Part shown: positions 1 through 7,221 of the stretch, one piece after another
Layout: each line of letters begins with the position of its first letter
How positions within the stretch are numbered: the stretch's first letter is position 1
Source of the DNA: CAZNUM01 sp046861615
Lineage (GTDB): Bacteria > Fidelibacterota > Marinisomatia > Marinisomatales > TCS55
Length of the DNA: 10,660 bases
Reading direction: 5' to 3'
Assembly: GCA_046861615.1 (NCBI GenBank)
Contig: JBHHUS010000053.1
Coordinates: forward strand, 1-10,660
The notes under the pieces: model-generated
The model's database searches: none
What the model saw: the letters and a program-made list of their open reading frames with translations, nothing else
Told to the model about the DNA's origin: nothing
Position numbers and translations under genes: made by a program

Positions 1-814
1 AGGAAACAAACACAAAGGCTCCCCACCGCAGGTAGAACGGCAACAGTTTTCTTTCCGGCGCTTCCAGTGGGCGAATCGATTCATAATTTTTCAGGAATAC
101 AGTAAATAAATCCTCCTGAAACTGTTCTTTAATAAAACAGAAACCATTCACTGCCGTACCGATTTCAGTCAACAGCGGTCCAATTCCAAACTCGTCAAAA
201 TCAACAATCGCCTTCAATTGATTACCTTGAAAAATTGTATTATCAGGAAAGACGTCCCCGTGAATCAATCCCCGGGGGACTGGTTGCTGCAACCTGGGTT
301 CCAGTGTCAAATATTCTTCCCGGTAAAAGGCAAACAAATCCGGGTACTGAAAATCAGCAGCTGGAAACTGGTCTAATAAATTCTGACAATAGGTAGTGGT
401 ACAATAATAAGGTTTTTCCACTGCTGACCACACGGTAAGACGATTCAACTTGGCCACGGTTTGGGCAATCTGGGCCACGGTAATCGGATTCAACCGGGGA
501 ATATCCCCCTCAACAAACTGAAACAGGACTGAATAACCTTCAGGTTCCTGGTTCAGGTAAGTTCCATCCAGGCGAGCGATAGGTGGTGCCACGGGAAAAC
601 CCTCAGTTGCTAATTTGGTGAGCAGGGCGACTTCCCGCTGAATATCCTCCGGAGATGAATAAGAATAATATCGTAACAGGTACTCCCCGGTGGTTGTTTC
701 CAGCTTCAGGTTCCGGTTCACAAAGCCATGACTAGAGTCCCTTACGTTGAGAACAGTGCCCAGGGCGTAGTGAGCAAGGATCGACGGTAATAAGTCAACT
801 TCTGAGGTGCTCAG
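1..814 (-). CDS. APH-fold small-molecule kinase, homoserine kinase type II-like (3' end outside window)
   Basis: The 271 visible residues read open to the window edge, so the C-terminus is missing; this family is usually about 320-340 aa. Residues 20-50 form the N-lobe, with a Gly/Ser/His loop near 27-31 and a GEYLLRYY strand at 43-50. A hinge follows near 97-102 (LFQFVEG). The catalytic loop is HGDVFPDN at 185-192, giving the H-x-D-x4-N pattern with D187 as likely base. The metal-binding DFD lies at 205-207 (IVDFDEFGIGPLL). This pattern matches the APH superfamily, notably ThrB2-type homoserine kinases, which phosphorylate homoserine or other small hydroxyl or amino compounds in the cytoplasm. 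The substrate cannot be read from sequence. No ATG, GTG or TTG is available before residue 32, which lies inside the ATP-binding loop region, so I place the start at CTG 814..812, one codon after the upstream peptidase stop and in the same frame. Family call is firm, substrate weak. Confidence 0.82.
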   Translation of the reverse strand, partial: MSTSEVDLLPSILAHYALGTVLNVRDSSHGFVNRNLKLETTTGEYLLRYYSYSSPEDIQREVALLTKLATEGFPVAPPIARLDGTYLNQEPEGYSVLFQFVEGDIPRLNPITVAQIAQTVAKLNRLTVWSAVEKPYYCTTTYCQNLLDQFPAADFQYPDLFAFYREEYLTLEPRLQQPVPRGLIHGDVFPDNTIFQGNQLKAIVDFDEFGIGPLLTEIGTAVNGFCFIKEQFQEDLFTVFLKNYESIRPLEAPERKLLPFYLRWGAFVFVS

Positions 815-826
815 TTTTTACTCTCC
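812..826 (-). promoter_or_regulatory. Shine-Dalgarno and CTG start overlapping the upstream gene's end
   Basis: Reading the minus strand, GGAGAG at 826..821 encodes the last residues of the peptidase. It is followed by TAA (820..818), AAA (817..815) and CTG (814..812). The spacing from GGAGAG to CTG is 6 nt, close to ideal. This supports CTG as the kinase start and suggests translational coupling, with a ribosome terminating on TAA re-engaging at once. The CTG start is inferred from the absence of any other usable start codon. Confidence 0.6.
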
Positions 827-2206
827 CATCAGAGTTTCGATTTCAGCCACTGTTTTAGGAATCGGTTGTCCCAATACCCGACAGCCAGTTTTGGTGATAA
901 CAATATCGTCTTCAATCCGGATCCCCCCGAAGGATCGGAATTCATCCAGGCGGTCAAAGACAATAAATTCTTTTCCCCGATCCTCCATCCGCCAGCGATT
1001 GATTAATGCGGGAATAAAGTACAGTCCCGGTTCTACCGTCAGGACAAAGCCCGGTTCCAGTTCTCTCCCAAACCGCAGGACTTCCAGACCGGAGCGGGTG
1101 CTCCGTTTGATTCCATCATCATAGCCCACAAACTCCTCTCCCAGATTTTCCATGTCGTGGACATCCAGCCCCAGCATGTGTCCTAAGCCATGGGGGAAAA
1201 ACAGGGTGTGGGCGCCGGCAGCCACCGCTTCCCGGGGATCGCCCTGCATCAAACCCAGACTCACTAATCCCTCCACCAGCACACGGACCGCAGCGAGATG
1301 AATATCCCGGTAGGGAACCCCCGGTCGGCACTGTTCAATCGCTTTGGTCTGCATGGCCAGGACCAATTCATAGAGATCCTTTTGAGTGGGTGTGAATTCC
1401 CCACTCACGGGAAAGGTCCGGGTAACATCGCTGGCATAGTGAAGTTTTGATTCCGCCCCCGTGTCATTTAAGACCAGGGCACCGGAAACCATCGCATTGC
1501 CGTGGCCTAAGTTGTGGAGTACTTCTCCCCGGATGGAAAAAAGCACCGGATAAGCCAGCAATCGCTGCCGGGCCCGGACCAGACCCTCCATATAGCCGGC
1601 CACCTCCGCTTCCTTCAAGCCCGGGCGGGTCATTCTCATCGCAGTTAAGTGTAATTCCCGGGTCAACGCCAGGGCCAACTCAATTTCCTCCAGTTCAGCA
1701 CCAGTTTTCACTGATCGCTGAGCAACCACGGCCTTAATCAATTTTATCGACCCGCCACCGTTAATTATCTCCGGTTTCTCATTCAACCACTTAGCCAAAT
1801 CCAGAGTTACTTTCCCACGATAGGGCGGCAGATAATGCACCATCCGACCCTCGGAATAAGCCTGCGCTAAAATTTTCGGAAGTTGTCTTATAGGTTGTAC
1901 TGAATCGACACCGACCTGCGTTCCCATTTCATTCAGCGCCGGTTGAAAACCCATCCAAACCACCTCATCTAAAGAAGGGTTCGTTCCAAAGAGGGTCGTT
2001 TCTCCCGAATCCGCATCCAGTACCGCCGCCAGTCCCGGGCGATCTATACCGATATAATAGAGAAACGTACTGTCCTGGCGGAATGGATAGGAGTTGTGGG
2101 AATAATTTACAGCCGCCTCCGGATTACCGGGGAATAAGATCACTCCCCCAGTCATAGTTTGAATCAGAGTTCGGCGGCGTTCCCGATACACTTCAGCGGT
2201 AAACAT
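818..2206 (-). CDS. M24B metallopeptidase, prolidase / Xaa-Pro aminopeptidase
   Basis: This 462-aa cytoplasmic enzyme cleaves Xaa-Pro bonds, releasing the N-terminal residue or splitting Xaa-Pro dipeptides. Residues 1-140 form the AMP_N-type domain (PFRQDSTFLYYIG at 41-53). Residues 170-455 form the pita-bread catalytic domain. All five dinuclear metal ligands are visible: D248 (NDTGAE), D260 (SDVTRTFP), H343 (HGLGHMLG), E392 (VEPGLYF) and E432 (GIRIEDD); H350 (DVHD) is the usual accessory histidine. The stretch from H343 to E392 is about 20 residues longer than in E. coli PepP. Together with GLEVLRFGRELEPG and the ending KTVAEIE, it recalls eukaryote-type prolidase (PEPD) more than classic PepP, so dipeptidase versus aminopeptidase activity is open. 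No strong Shine-Dalgarno precedes the ATG; the start is supported by the AMP_N domain beginning at once. The gene follows the ABC permease after 83 nt that hold no evident terminator. Confidence 0.93.
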   Translation of the reverse strand: MFTAEVYRERRRTLIQTMTGGVILFPGNPEAAVNYSHNSYPFRQDSTFLYYIGIDRPGLAAVLDADSGETTLFGTNPSLDEVVWMGFQPALNEMGTQVGVDSVQPIRQLPKILAQAYSEGRMVHYLPPYRGKVTLDLAKWLNEKPEIINGGGSIKLIKAVVAQRSVKTGAELEEIELALALTRELHLTAMRMTRPGLKEAEVAGYMEGLVRARQRLLAYPVLFSIRGEVLHNLGHGNAMVSGALVLNDTGAESKLHYASDVTRTFPVSGEFTPTQKDLYELVLAMQTKAIEQCRPGVPYRDIHLAAVRVLVEGLVSLGLMQGDPREAVAAGAHTLFFPHGLGHMLGLDVHDMENLGEEFVGYDDGIKRSTRSGLEVLRFGRELEPGFVLTVEPGLYFIPALINRWRMEDRGKEFIVFDRLDEFRSFGGIRIEDDIVITKTGCRVLGQPIPKTVAEIETLMGE

Positions 2207-2289
2207 GACCTAAAAGTTAACCTGAAGCGGATTTGGGAAACAGTCAAAATCAGGACACAGTCGCGATTGAATCCCAATAAGAGCGGAGA

Positions 2290-3963
2290 TTACAATTCGA
2301 CTTTAAGCAGCGCCCGGAGACCCAGTTTCAAGGGTATAAATATCACCAGGATATTAAAGATCAGAACCAAGGCACTGGCGAAAAGCAGGGAACTCACCGG
2401 AGCCGGCCGTTCCAGTAAAACAATGAACCAGATAAAAGCGGAAACCATTGTAGCCAAATACACCAGACTGAAAATGATAGTAATGGTCCCACCAGTGCCG
2501 GAGGCAATCCGCATGGGATTCTGTTCGTGGAATTGGGGAAACAGGGATCCTAACCCCAGGGAAATACTCACTAATCCCAGGGTCAGCAGAATCAGAAAGA
2601 CAGTGGCCAGAAGATTAATCCTCAATCCCTGACCCAGGAAGTGATTACTTACTAAAGCCACGATCTCCGCCAGACTGAAAAACAACATCACCGTCAGCCA
2701 GAATTTCTCCCGGAAGAGAGTCTTTAACTCCAGAGGCGCTGTCAGCAAAACCCACAGGCCTCTACCCTCCAGACTAATGAGGGGATAAACAAAGCGGGCG
2801 GTGAGAGCGGCGATCACAAATCCACTGAAGCCAAAATTTAGAATATAGATCAACGTTCGCCAGAAAGGCGCTAATTCCTGCATTTGAATATTCACCCGGG
2901 CCAGATTAAGGAGGTAGATTCCAATGAAGAAGCCGAATAGCAAAAACTGGATCCATTGTTGCGGGGTACGAACAAATTGGAGTACATCTTTGAACACTAA
3001 ACCGCGGATCGGTGGTCTGAGCCACTTCAATAAGGAGTTCAGACTCCGGGAATTGATGGCTCGAGAGGCCGGTTGACGCTGGTAAGAACTCAATATCTGA
3101 ACGGTAACAAAATACAATTTCCCGCCCAGCCAGTAAATAAACTCCCGGCCCACCAGGGCGGTGGAAACCAATAATCCGGTGAAAAACAACAACAGGTCAA
3201 AATCTCTTTGTACGTAATTAGTAAATAATTCTGTAAACCAGTAACTGGGAATCAGAGCAAAGGGTTGTAGGGTTAAATTAAACATATAACGACTCACAGC
3301 CCGAAAACTGGCGGCATCCCCCACTAACACCACATCCTGCTGACTGAACCTGTAATAGAGCCAAAAGAAGAAGAAAAACAGAGCGCCGAGGCTTAAAAAC
3401 AGAAACCTGATTCGGACCCACCGGGACAGGTGAACAATAATCAGGATAATCGTCAAACCAGTGACGGTAGCCAGGAATAAATAGGGAATCAGTCCCAGGG
3501 GGAATAACCACAACAGCTCCCAACCAGAGATTGAAACGACCCGGACATAGGCCCAGGTTAAGGGTAATCCCAGCACCAGAATTACCCAAGAGCTGTACAG
3601 AAGGTTTTCCAACAATTTAGCCCTAAAAATGTCCCGGTAGGAAACAGGGTTAGTCAGGAAAAAATTGACTTCCGGGGAACGATAAAGGGTTGAAAAAGCG
3701 GTAATAACATTAGAAATAACCAGTAAGTAAAAAATAATTGACCAGCCCAGATAAAAGATACGATCCAGCAACAGGCGGCCCACTTCGCCCTGGGCCAGGA
3801 GGAATTGAGCACCCCGGAGGGCCAGAAAATACCCGCCCAGGAGCATAGCGCTGATAATCAGAACGGGCGTCAGGATTTCCAGCCAGTTTTTACGGAAATC
3901 GAAGGTCAGGCGATAACGGATCGAACGCCAGCGAATCCTTAGAAAAAGGAGCGTAAAGCTCAT
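2290..3963 (-). CDS. ABC-2-like exporter permease, about 12 transmembrane helices
   Basis: This is a 557-aa integral membrane protein. Hydrophobic segments lie near residues 30-50, 70-92, 120-140, 148-178, 186-205, 257-275, 336-354, 370-392, 420-440, 450-472, 492-516 and 522-546, in two groups of about six separated by a charged cytoplasmic stretch at 290-330. Cytoplasmic-looking motifs such as LEGRGLWVLLTAP (398-410) followed by REKF, and NPMRIASGTGG (482-492), resemble those of large putative ABC exporter permeases that work with an EcsA-type ATPase. The length is roughly that of two standard ABC-2 domains fused, so one chain may supply both halves of the pore. The ATG overlaps the ATPase stop in an ATGA (4 nt shared), and GAGG at 3978..3975 can serve as ribosome binding site, so the two are surely co-translated. 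The substrate is unknown. Confidence 0.85.
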   Translation of the reverse strand: MSFTLLFLRIRWRSIRYRLTFDFRKNWLEILTPVLIISAMLLGGYFLALRGAQFLLAQGEVGRLLLDRIFYLGWSIIFYLLVISNVITAFSTLYRSPEVNFFLTNPVSYRDIFRAKLLENLLYSSWVILVLGLPLTWAYVRVVSISGWELLWLFPLGLIPYLFLATVTGLTIILIIVHLSRWVRIRFLFLSLGALFFFFFWLYYRFSQQDVVLVGDAASFRAVSRYMFNLTLQPFALIPSYWFTELFTNYVQRDFDLLLFFTGLLVSTALVGREFIYWLGGKLYFVTVQILSSYQRQPASRAINSRSLNSLLKWLRPPIRGLVFKDVLQFVRTPQQWIQFLLFGFFIGIYLLNLARVNIQMQELAPFWRTLIYILNFGFSGFVIAALTARFVYPLISLEGRGLWVLLTAPLELKTLFREKFWLTVMLFFSLAEIVALVSNHFLGQGLRINLLATVFLILLTLGLVSISLGLGSLFPQFHEQNPMRIASGTGGTITIIFSLVYLATMVSAFIWFIVLLERPAPVSSLLFASALVLIFNILVIFIPLKLGLRALLKVEL

Positions 3964-4736
3964 TTACCGGGTGACCTCAGATTATCATTTCCAGGAGCAT
4001 TCAATCCGGAAGACTCCCTGTCACCGGTCAAATGTAAAAACAGGTCTTCCAGATTACCCTGGCGATGTAGAGAACTCCGGAAGGATTCAACCGTACCAAC
4101 CTCCATCAGGGATCCCTGATGAATGATTCCAATACGGGTAGATAGTTCCTCCGCCACATTCAAATTGTGGGTAGAGAGAAAAACAGTCACGCCCCCGGCG
4201 GCTAATTCCTTTAACAAATCTTTGATTGTTCTGGCGGTCTGGGGATCCAGTCCTACCATTGGTTCGTCAATAATTAAAATTTCCGGCTCGTGGAACAGAG
4301 CCGCGGTAAAGACCAGCCGCTGTTTCATCCCCTGGGAATAACTTTCACTGGCTTCATCCAGCCAGCTGCCAATGTTCAGGCGTTCCCGATATTGTCTGAT
4401 TTTTTGGGTGACCAGTACAGAATCCAGATTGTACAAATTGCCTACTACCTCCAGAAATTCGCGCCCCGTAAGTTTATCATACAGGAAAGGCGCATCCGGG
4501 ACATATCCAATCATCCGTTTTGCCGCCAGGGGTTGGCGCCGGGTGTTGAATCCATTGATCTCGATTTCACCTTCATCGGGTACCATAAGACCCACCAGCA
4601 TTTTAATGGTGGTTGTTTTTCCGGCGCCATTTGGACCTAAAAAACTGAATAATTCTCCCCACTTAACAACTAACGAGAGGTCATCCACTGCCTTCAGTGA
4701 ACCAAAAGATTTGGTAACGTGATTCAGATTTATCAT
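3960..4736 (-). CDS. ABC transporter ATP-binding protein
   Basis: This 258-aa nucleotide-binding domain is the energy-coupling partner of the permease that overlaps its stop codon. Walker A is GPNGAGKT at 34-41. The signature helix is SQGMKQR at 134-140, a degenerate LSGGQ found in many ABC-2 exporters. Walker B is ILIIDEP at 153-159 with catalytic E158, followed by the D-loop GLDP. The switch histidine is H190 (LSTHNL). The Q-loop position holds aspartate, D81 in YVPDAPFLY. EcsA-like ATPases have Glu or Asp in this place (VPETPxLY-type), so this is a subfamily trait, not a defect. The 20-residue tail after 238 is hydrophilic. The start lies 12 nt after the transglutaminase stop and has a good Shine-Dalgarno sequence. 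Confidence 0.95.
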   Translation of the reverse strand: MINLNHVTKSFGSLKAVDDLSLVVKWGELFSFLGPNGAGKTTTIKMLVGLMVPDEGEIEINGFNTRRQPLAAKRMIGYVPDAPFLYDKLTGREFLEVVGNLYNLDSVLVTQKIRQYRERLNIGSWLDEASESYSQGMKQRLVFTAALFHEPEILIIDEPMVGLDPQTARTIKDLLKELAAGGVTVFLSTHNLNVAEELSTRIGIIHQGSLMEVGTVESFRSSLHRQGNLEDLFLHLTGDRESSGLNAPGNDNLRSPGK

Positions 4737-4744
4737 TTTCTGAT

Positions 4745-4750
4745 TCCTTT
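4745..4750 (-). promoter_or_regulatory. Shine-Dalgarno of the ABC ATPase, overlapping the transglutaminase stop
   Basis: On the minus strand AAAGGA at 4750..4745 lies 8 nt before ATG 4736..4734 and overlaps the TAA (4751..4749) that ends the transglutaminase gene. It fixes the ATPase start and suggests that the two proteins are made in coupled amounts. Confidence 0.6.
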
Positions 4751-6278
4751 AATACTGCTGTCCCACTACCCGGATAGTGATATTTCCCAGCAGGGGCAGT
4801 AATTGGTAAAGATTGGTGAAATCAGTTTCCAGCAGGGCGATGTGAGTGGCGTCCGCTACCTCCTGCCCCAGGGTTGGATCAACGGCCAGCCATTGACCGT
4901 TCTGCGCCACTACCGGCCAGGCATGGAAAAGAAATCGGCCCTGGATATACACTAATCCAGCATGAATCTTGGTGGGAATACCCATGCTGCGACTTAAAGC
5001 CGTGAACAGGGCTGAATGTTCACTGCAATCGCCCTCTTTCCGGTCCAGAATTTCCAGGGTGGAATTCAAACTGGCTATGGGGCGTTTTTTTAAATTGGAA
5101 TACACCCAGTGAACCAGATTATCCACTGGTTGACCCTGGTCTTCTTCACCTTGCCCAATTGTTGCTGCCAGATTTTTTACCCTTGGGTGAGTGCATTGAA
5201 TCAGGGGCGTGGGCTGAAGAAGTTGGTTCAGGTCCACGGTTTTAGTGACTGGCACTGAAACCGGTTTCAATTGAAGCAACAAGTCCCCATCCTGCCGAAT
5301 AATTCGCTGACGTTCGTTATTAATTAAAGCCAATGTGTTGGTGTCCAGACCGCTGATTTCAAGGGTTAATGCTTTCAATGCCGGCGGATTTTTTATTTCA
5401 GTTTCTACCGGAATGGCGAAAGATTCAATCAGATCCAGACCGTTGGCGGTGGAATCAGTGGCAACGGCCTGATCCGGTGTAACCCGCTCCATGACCAGAC
5501 CCAGGAGGGATTCCTCCCGGTAGGTCAGCCCATTGTCATCCAGCCAGATATAGGAAGGGATTCCGCGCATGGAAATCCTGATTTTATTCAGGTTCATTTC
5601 GATCCCCTGAATGTCCCGAATTTCTTTCCCCTCATGAACAATTTCCAAATCAGACACCTCCATGGAGAGGGGATCAAAGGAGGGAATTACCAGGCGCTGG
5701 CCTGGTTTGAAACCCTGATTGGCCAGCATCGGTTGGATGCCGATATAAGTGTACACTTCATCTGGAATACGGATTGCAAACCGGGAGCTGTCCCGCCCTT
5801 GAAAATGGTCAACGTGAACCGTATCCCCGGAGCGAGATCCTCTGAATCGGGTATTAAAATTTTCGGTGATTAAGCGCACGTCAAAAGACTGAAGCCGGAA
5901 TAAGGTGTCAATTTGAACCTTATTAACCAGTTGAATTTCGGTCTCAAACCCGGCGATAGCCGTTTTTAACCGGGTTGAACTGCGAAGACGGTACCCTTCT
6001 GCTCCCTGGTTCCGGAGGGTATAGGTGGAATAACCCAGTTTTTTCCCCTGATGATATATCGCCATCCACTCCGCATCGCCGGGGAGGTCCCTGATGCCCG
6101 TTTCCAGGGAAACCAATCGGATGGTATTGGTTTTATCCAGGTAATTCGTTTTAATCAACCAGCCGACCAGCCCACTCCAGGTTACCAATAAAATCAGCAC
6201 ATAAACCGGTCGAATCCAGGCAATTCTTTTCCCTTTAAATGCTGGTTCAGGTTTTGACAATAACCGGGTTTTTACCAT
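4749..6278 (-). CDS. Membrane-anchored transglutaminase-like protein
   Basis: This 509-aa protein has a basic N-terminus, one transmembrane helix near residues 22-43 and the rest probably extracytoplasmic. Residues 60-270 look like a beta-rich domain of the kind that precedes bacterial transglutaminase cores (WMAIYHQGKKLGYSTYTL at 71-88); I do not recognise it by name. The C-terminal core at 385-472 carries the papain-like triad: C418 in EGDCSEHS, H452 in FLFHAWP and D467 in WLAVDPTLGQ. Bacterial members of this superfamily act as proteases, amidases or crosslinkers as well as true transglutaminases, so the chemistry is not fixed by the triad. It sits directly before the ABC ATPase and permease, which points to a role in processing or sensing what the exporter handles, or in envelope remodelling. 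No good Shine-Dalgarno is seen before the ATG; the start is supported by the N-terminal anchor. Confidence 0.88.
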   Translation of the reverse strand: MVKTRLLSKPEPAFKGKRIAWIRPVYVLILLVTWSGLVGWLIKTNYLDKTNTIRLVSLETGIRDLPGDAEWMAIYHQGKKLGYSTYTLRNQGAEGYRLRSSTRLKTAIAGFETEIQLVNKVQIDTLFRLQSFDVRLITENFNTRFRGSRSGDTVHVDHFQGRDSSRFAIRIPDEVYTYIGIQPMLANQGFKPGQRLVIPSFDPLSMEVSDLEIVHEGKEIRDIQGIEMNLNKIRISMRGIPSYIWLDDNGLTYREESLLGLVMERVTPDQAVATDSTANGLDLIESFAIPVETEIKNPPALKALTLEISGLDTNTLALINNERQRIIRQDGDLLLQLKPVSVPVTKTVDLNQLLQPTPLIQCTHPRVKNLAATIGQGEEDQGQPVDNLVHWVYSNLKKRPIASLNSTLEILDRKEGDCSEHSALFTALSRSMGIPTKIHAGLVYIQGRFLFHAWPVVAQNGQWLAVDPTLGQEVADATHIALLETDFTNLYQLLPLLGNITIRVVGQQY

Positions 6279-6305
6279 AGCCGGGTAGGTTCAGGTAAAC
6301 CGAAA

Positions 6306-6333
6306 GTTGTAAAAAATGAAATAAGACTGTCAA
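6306..6333 (-). promoter_or_regulatory. Possible sigma70-type promoter for the transglutaminase-ABC genes
   Basis: On the minus strand there is a perfect TTGACA at 6333..6328, a 16-nt spacer, and TACAAC (4 of 6 matches to TATAAT) at 6311..6306. A transcript would start near 6300, about 20 nt before the transglutaminase ATG. It lies just after the PAP2 stop codon. It would let the downstream genes be expressed without PAP2. If the organism belongs to Bacteroidota, whose main promoters differ, this may be chance. Confidence 0.3.
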
Positions 6334-6336
6334 TCA

Positions 6337-7095
6337 TCAAAACAGATAGGTCAAAGTAACCCCGCCGTTTAAATTTGGGATTACAGAAAACCGGGGATTG
6401 GCCTCCCGGTAAGAATAAGCAAAGCCCCGACCTACAATTGTGCCCATACCAGCACCAAAAATAACGTCGCTAAGGTAGTGTTTATTGTCATGAATCCGGT
6501 GTACGGCCACCAGGCCGCCGATCAGGTAAGCGGGAATTCCCACTTTGGGTCCGAACAATTCATCAGCAACAGCAGCCACTACAAAGCTATGGGAAGTATG
6601 CCCGGATGGAAAAGACCGGTTGCCGGCGCCATTGGGACGCTCCCGGCCAACGGCTAACTTCAGTCCTGCCGTGAGAGCACCATTCACACCAAGAGCCACC
6701 AGAGCATATTGAAATTGGTAGTACATTTCAATGCGGGGAAGTGCATGGAGAACCCTGTTTCCCAATATGGCTGAAAACAGAACCCAGTGAGCCCATTTCC
6801 CGCCGTACAAATCCCCGAACCTGGACAGGTCCGCGGGTATTAAACCGTATTTTTGAGCATACCGTTTAACCTGCTGGTCATAGGGTAAGGCGACCACCGT
6901 GCCAGTCGTGGTTAACCCCATAATCCAACGGTTCATGGGATCGGAATAAACTGACTTGAATCCGGTTGTGAAATAATTTAATACCGAATTCGTTTTTGAT
7001 TTAGAGATATCTCTTGAATCCTGAGCCGCCAAACAGGTCAGAAGTGTCAGCCAAAACAAAATTATTCGGGTACGAAATAGTACGTGGGTAGTCAT
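6337..7095 (-). CDS. PAP2-superfamily membrane phosphatase
   Basis: This 252-aa protein has a signal-like N-terminus (hydrophobic residues 10-22, then AAQDS). It carries the three acid phosphatase motifs: K146-x6-R153-P154, PSGH at 163-166, and R200-x5-H206-x3-D210, where H166 and H206 are the expected catalytic histidines. The residue before R200 is His (HRIHDNKH), where many members have Ser. Further hydrophobic stretches near 55-71, 103-115, 128-145, 168-178, 185-198 and 211-223 fit a membrane protein with an extracytoplasmic active site. The family dephosphorylates lipids such as phosphatidic acid, phosphatidylglycerol phosphate or undecaprenyl diphosphate; the substrate is not evident here. 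The C-terminus (GGVTLTYLF) resembles a final beta strand ending in Phe, as in outer-membrane proteins. It is first of the minus-strand genes, 58 nt before the transglutaminase gene, and no Shine-Dalgarno is visible. Confidence 0.9.
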   Translation of the reverse strand: MTTHVLFRTRIILFWLTLLTCLAAQDSRDISKSKTNSVLNYFTTGFKSVYSDPMNRWIMGLTTTGTVVALPYDQQVKRYAQKYGLIPADLSRFGDLYGGKWAHWVLFSAILGNRVLHALPRIEMYYQFQYALVALGVNGALTAGLKLAVGRERPNGAGNRSFPSGHTSHSFVVAAVADELFGPKVGIPAYLIGGLVAVHRIHDNKHYLSDVIFGAGMGTIVGRGFAYSYREANPRFSVIPNLNGGVTLTYLF

Positions 7096-7172
7096 TAATT
7101 GGCATGGAAGTTAAGAAAAACTGACCGAATAAAAGGTTGGAATCAACCACGTTTCAGAGTCGGTGTAACCAA

Positions 7173-7188
7173 ATGCAATTGTTTGCAT
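7173..7188. promoter_or_regulatory. 16-bp palindrome in the divergent promoter region, possible operator
   Basis: ATGCAA (7173-7178), TTGT, then TTGCAT (7183-7188) form a perfect 6-bp inverted repeat with a 4-nt centre. It lies 34 nt before the thioredoxin start, within the 126-nt gap that must hold both divergent promoters. The size and AT-rich symmetry suit a dimeric regulator, and a loose -10-like TAAAAT follows at 7198-7203. Only one copy is seen and no regulator gene is present, so the role is speculative. Confidence 0.3.
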
Positions 7189-7221
7189 CAAAACAGGTAA
7201 AATTATTAAACGAGGAAAACG

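Noticed and set aside
1447..1737. 96-codon plus-strand frame rich in Pro and Ser
   Set aside because: It is antisense to the catalytic domain of the M24B peptidase and shows low-complexity composition typical of a shadow frame.
2207..2289. Possible promoter (TTGACT at 2247..2242) before the peptidase
   Set aside because: No convincing -10 element lies at 16-18 nt, so it was not listed as a feature.
2159..2632. 157-codon open frame on the plus strand
   Set aside because: It lies opposite the ends of the peptidase and permease genes and spans their gap; its residues show no domain, while both minus-strand genes have clear family motifs.
4480..4500. ABC ATPase Q-loop without Gln, suspected inactive protein
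   Set aside because: EcsA-like ATPases have Asp or Glu at this place; Walker A, Walker B and the switch histidine are intact.
4290..4722. Two overlapping plus-strand frames of 116 codons
   Set aside because: Both are antisense to the Walker A and Q-loop region of the ABC ATPase and carry no recognisable motif.
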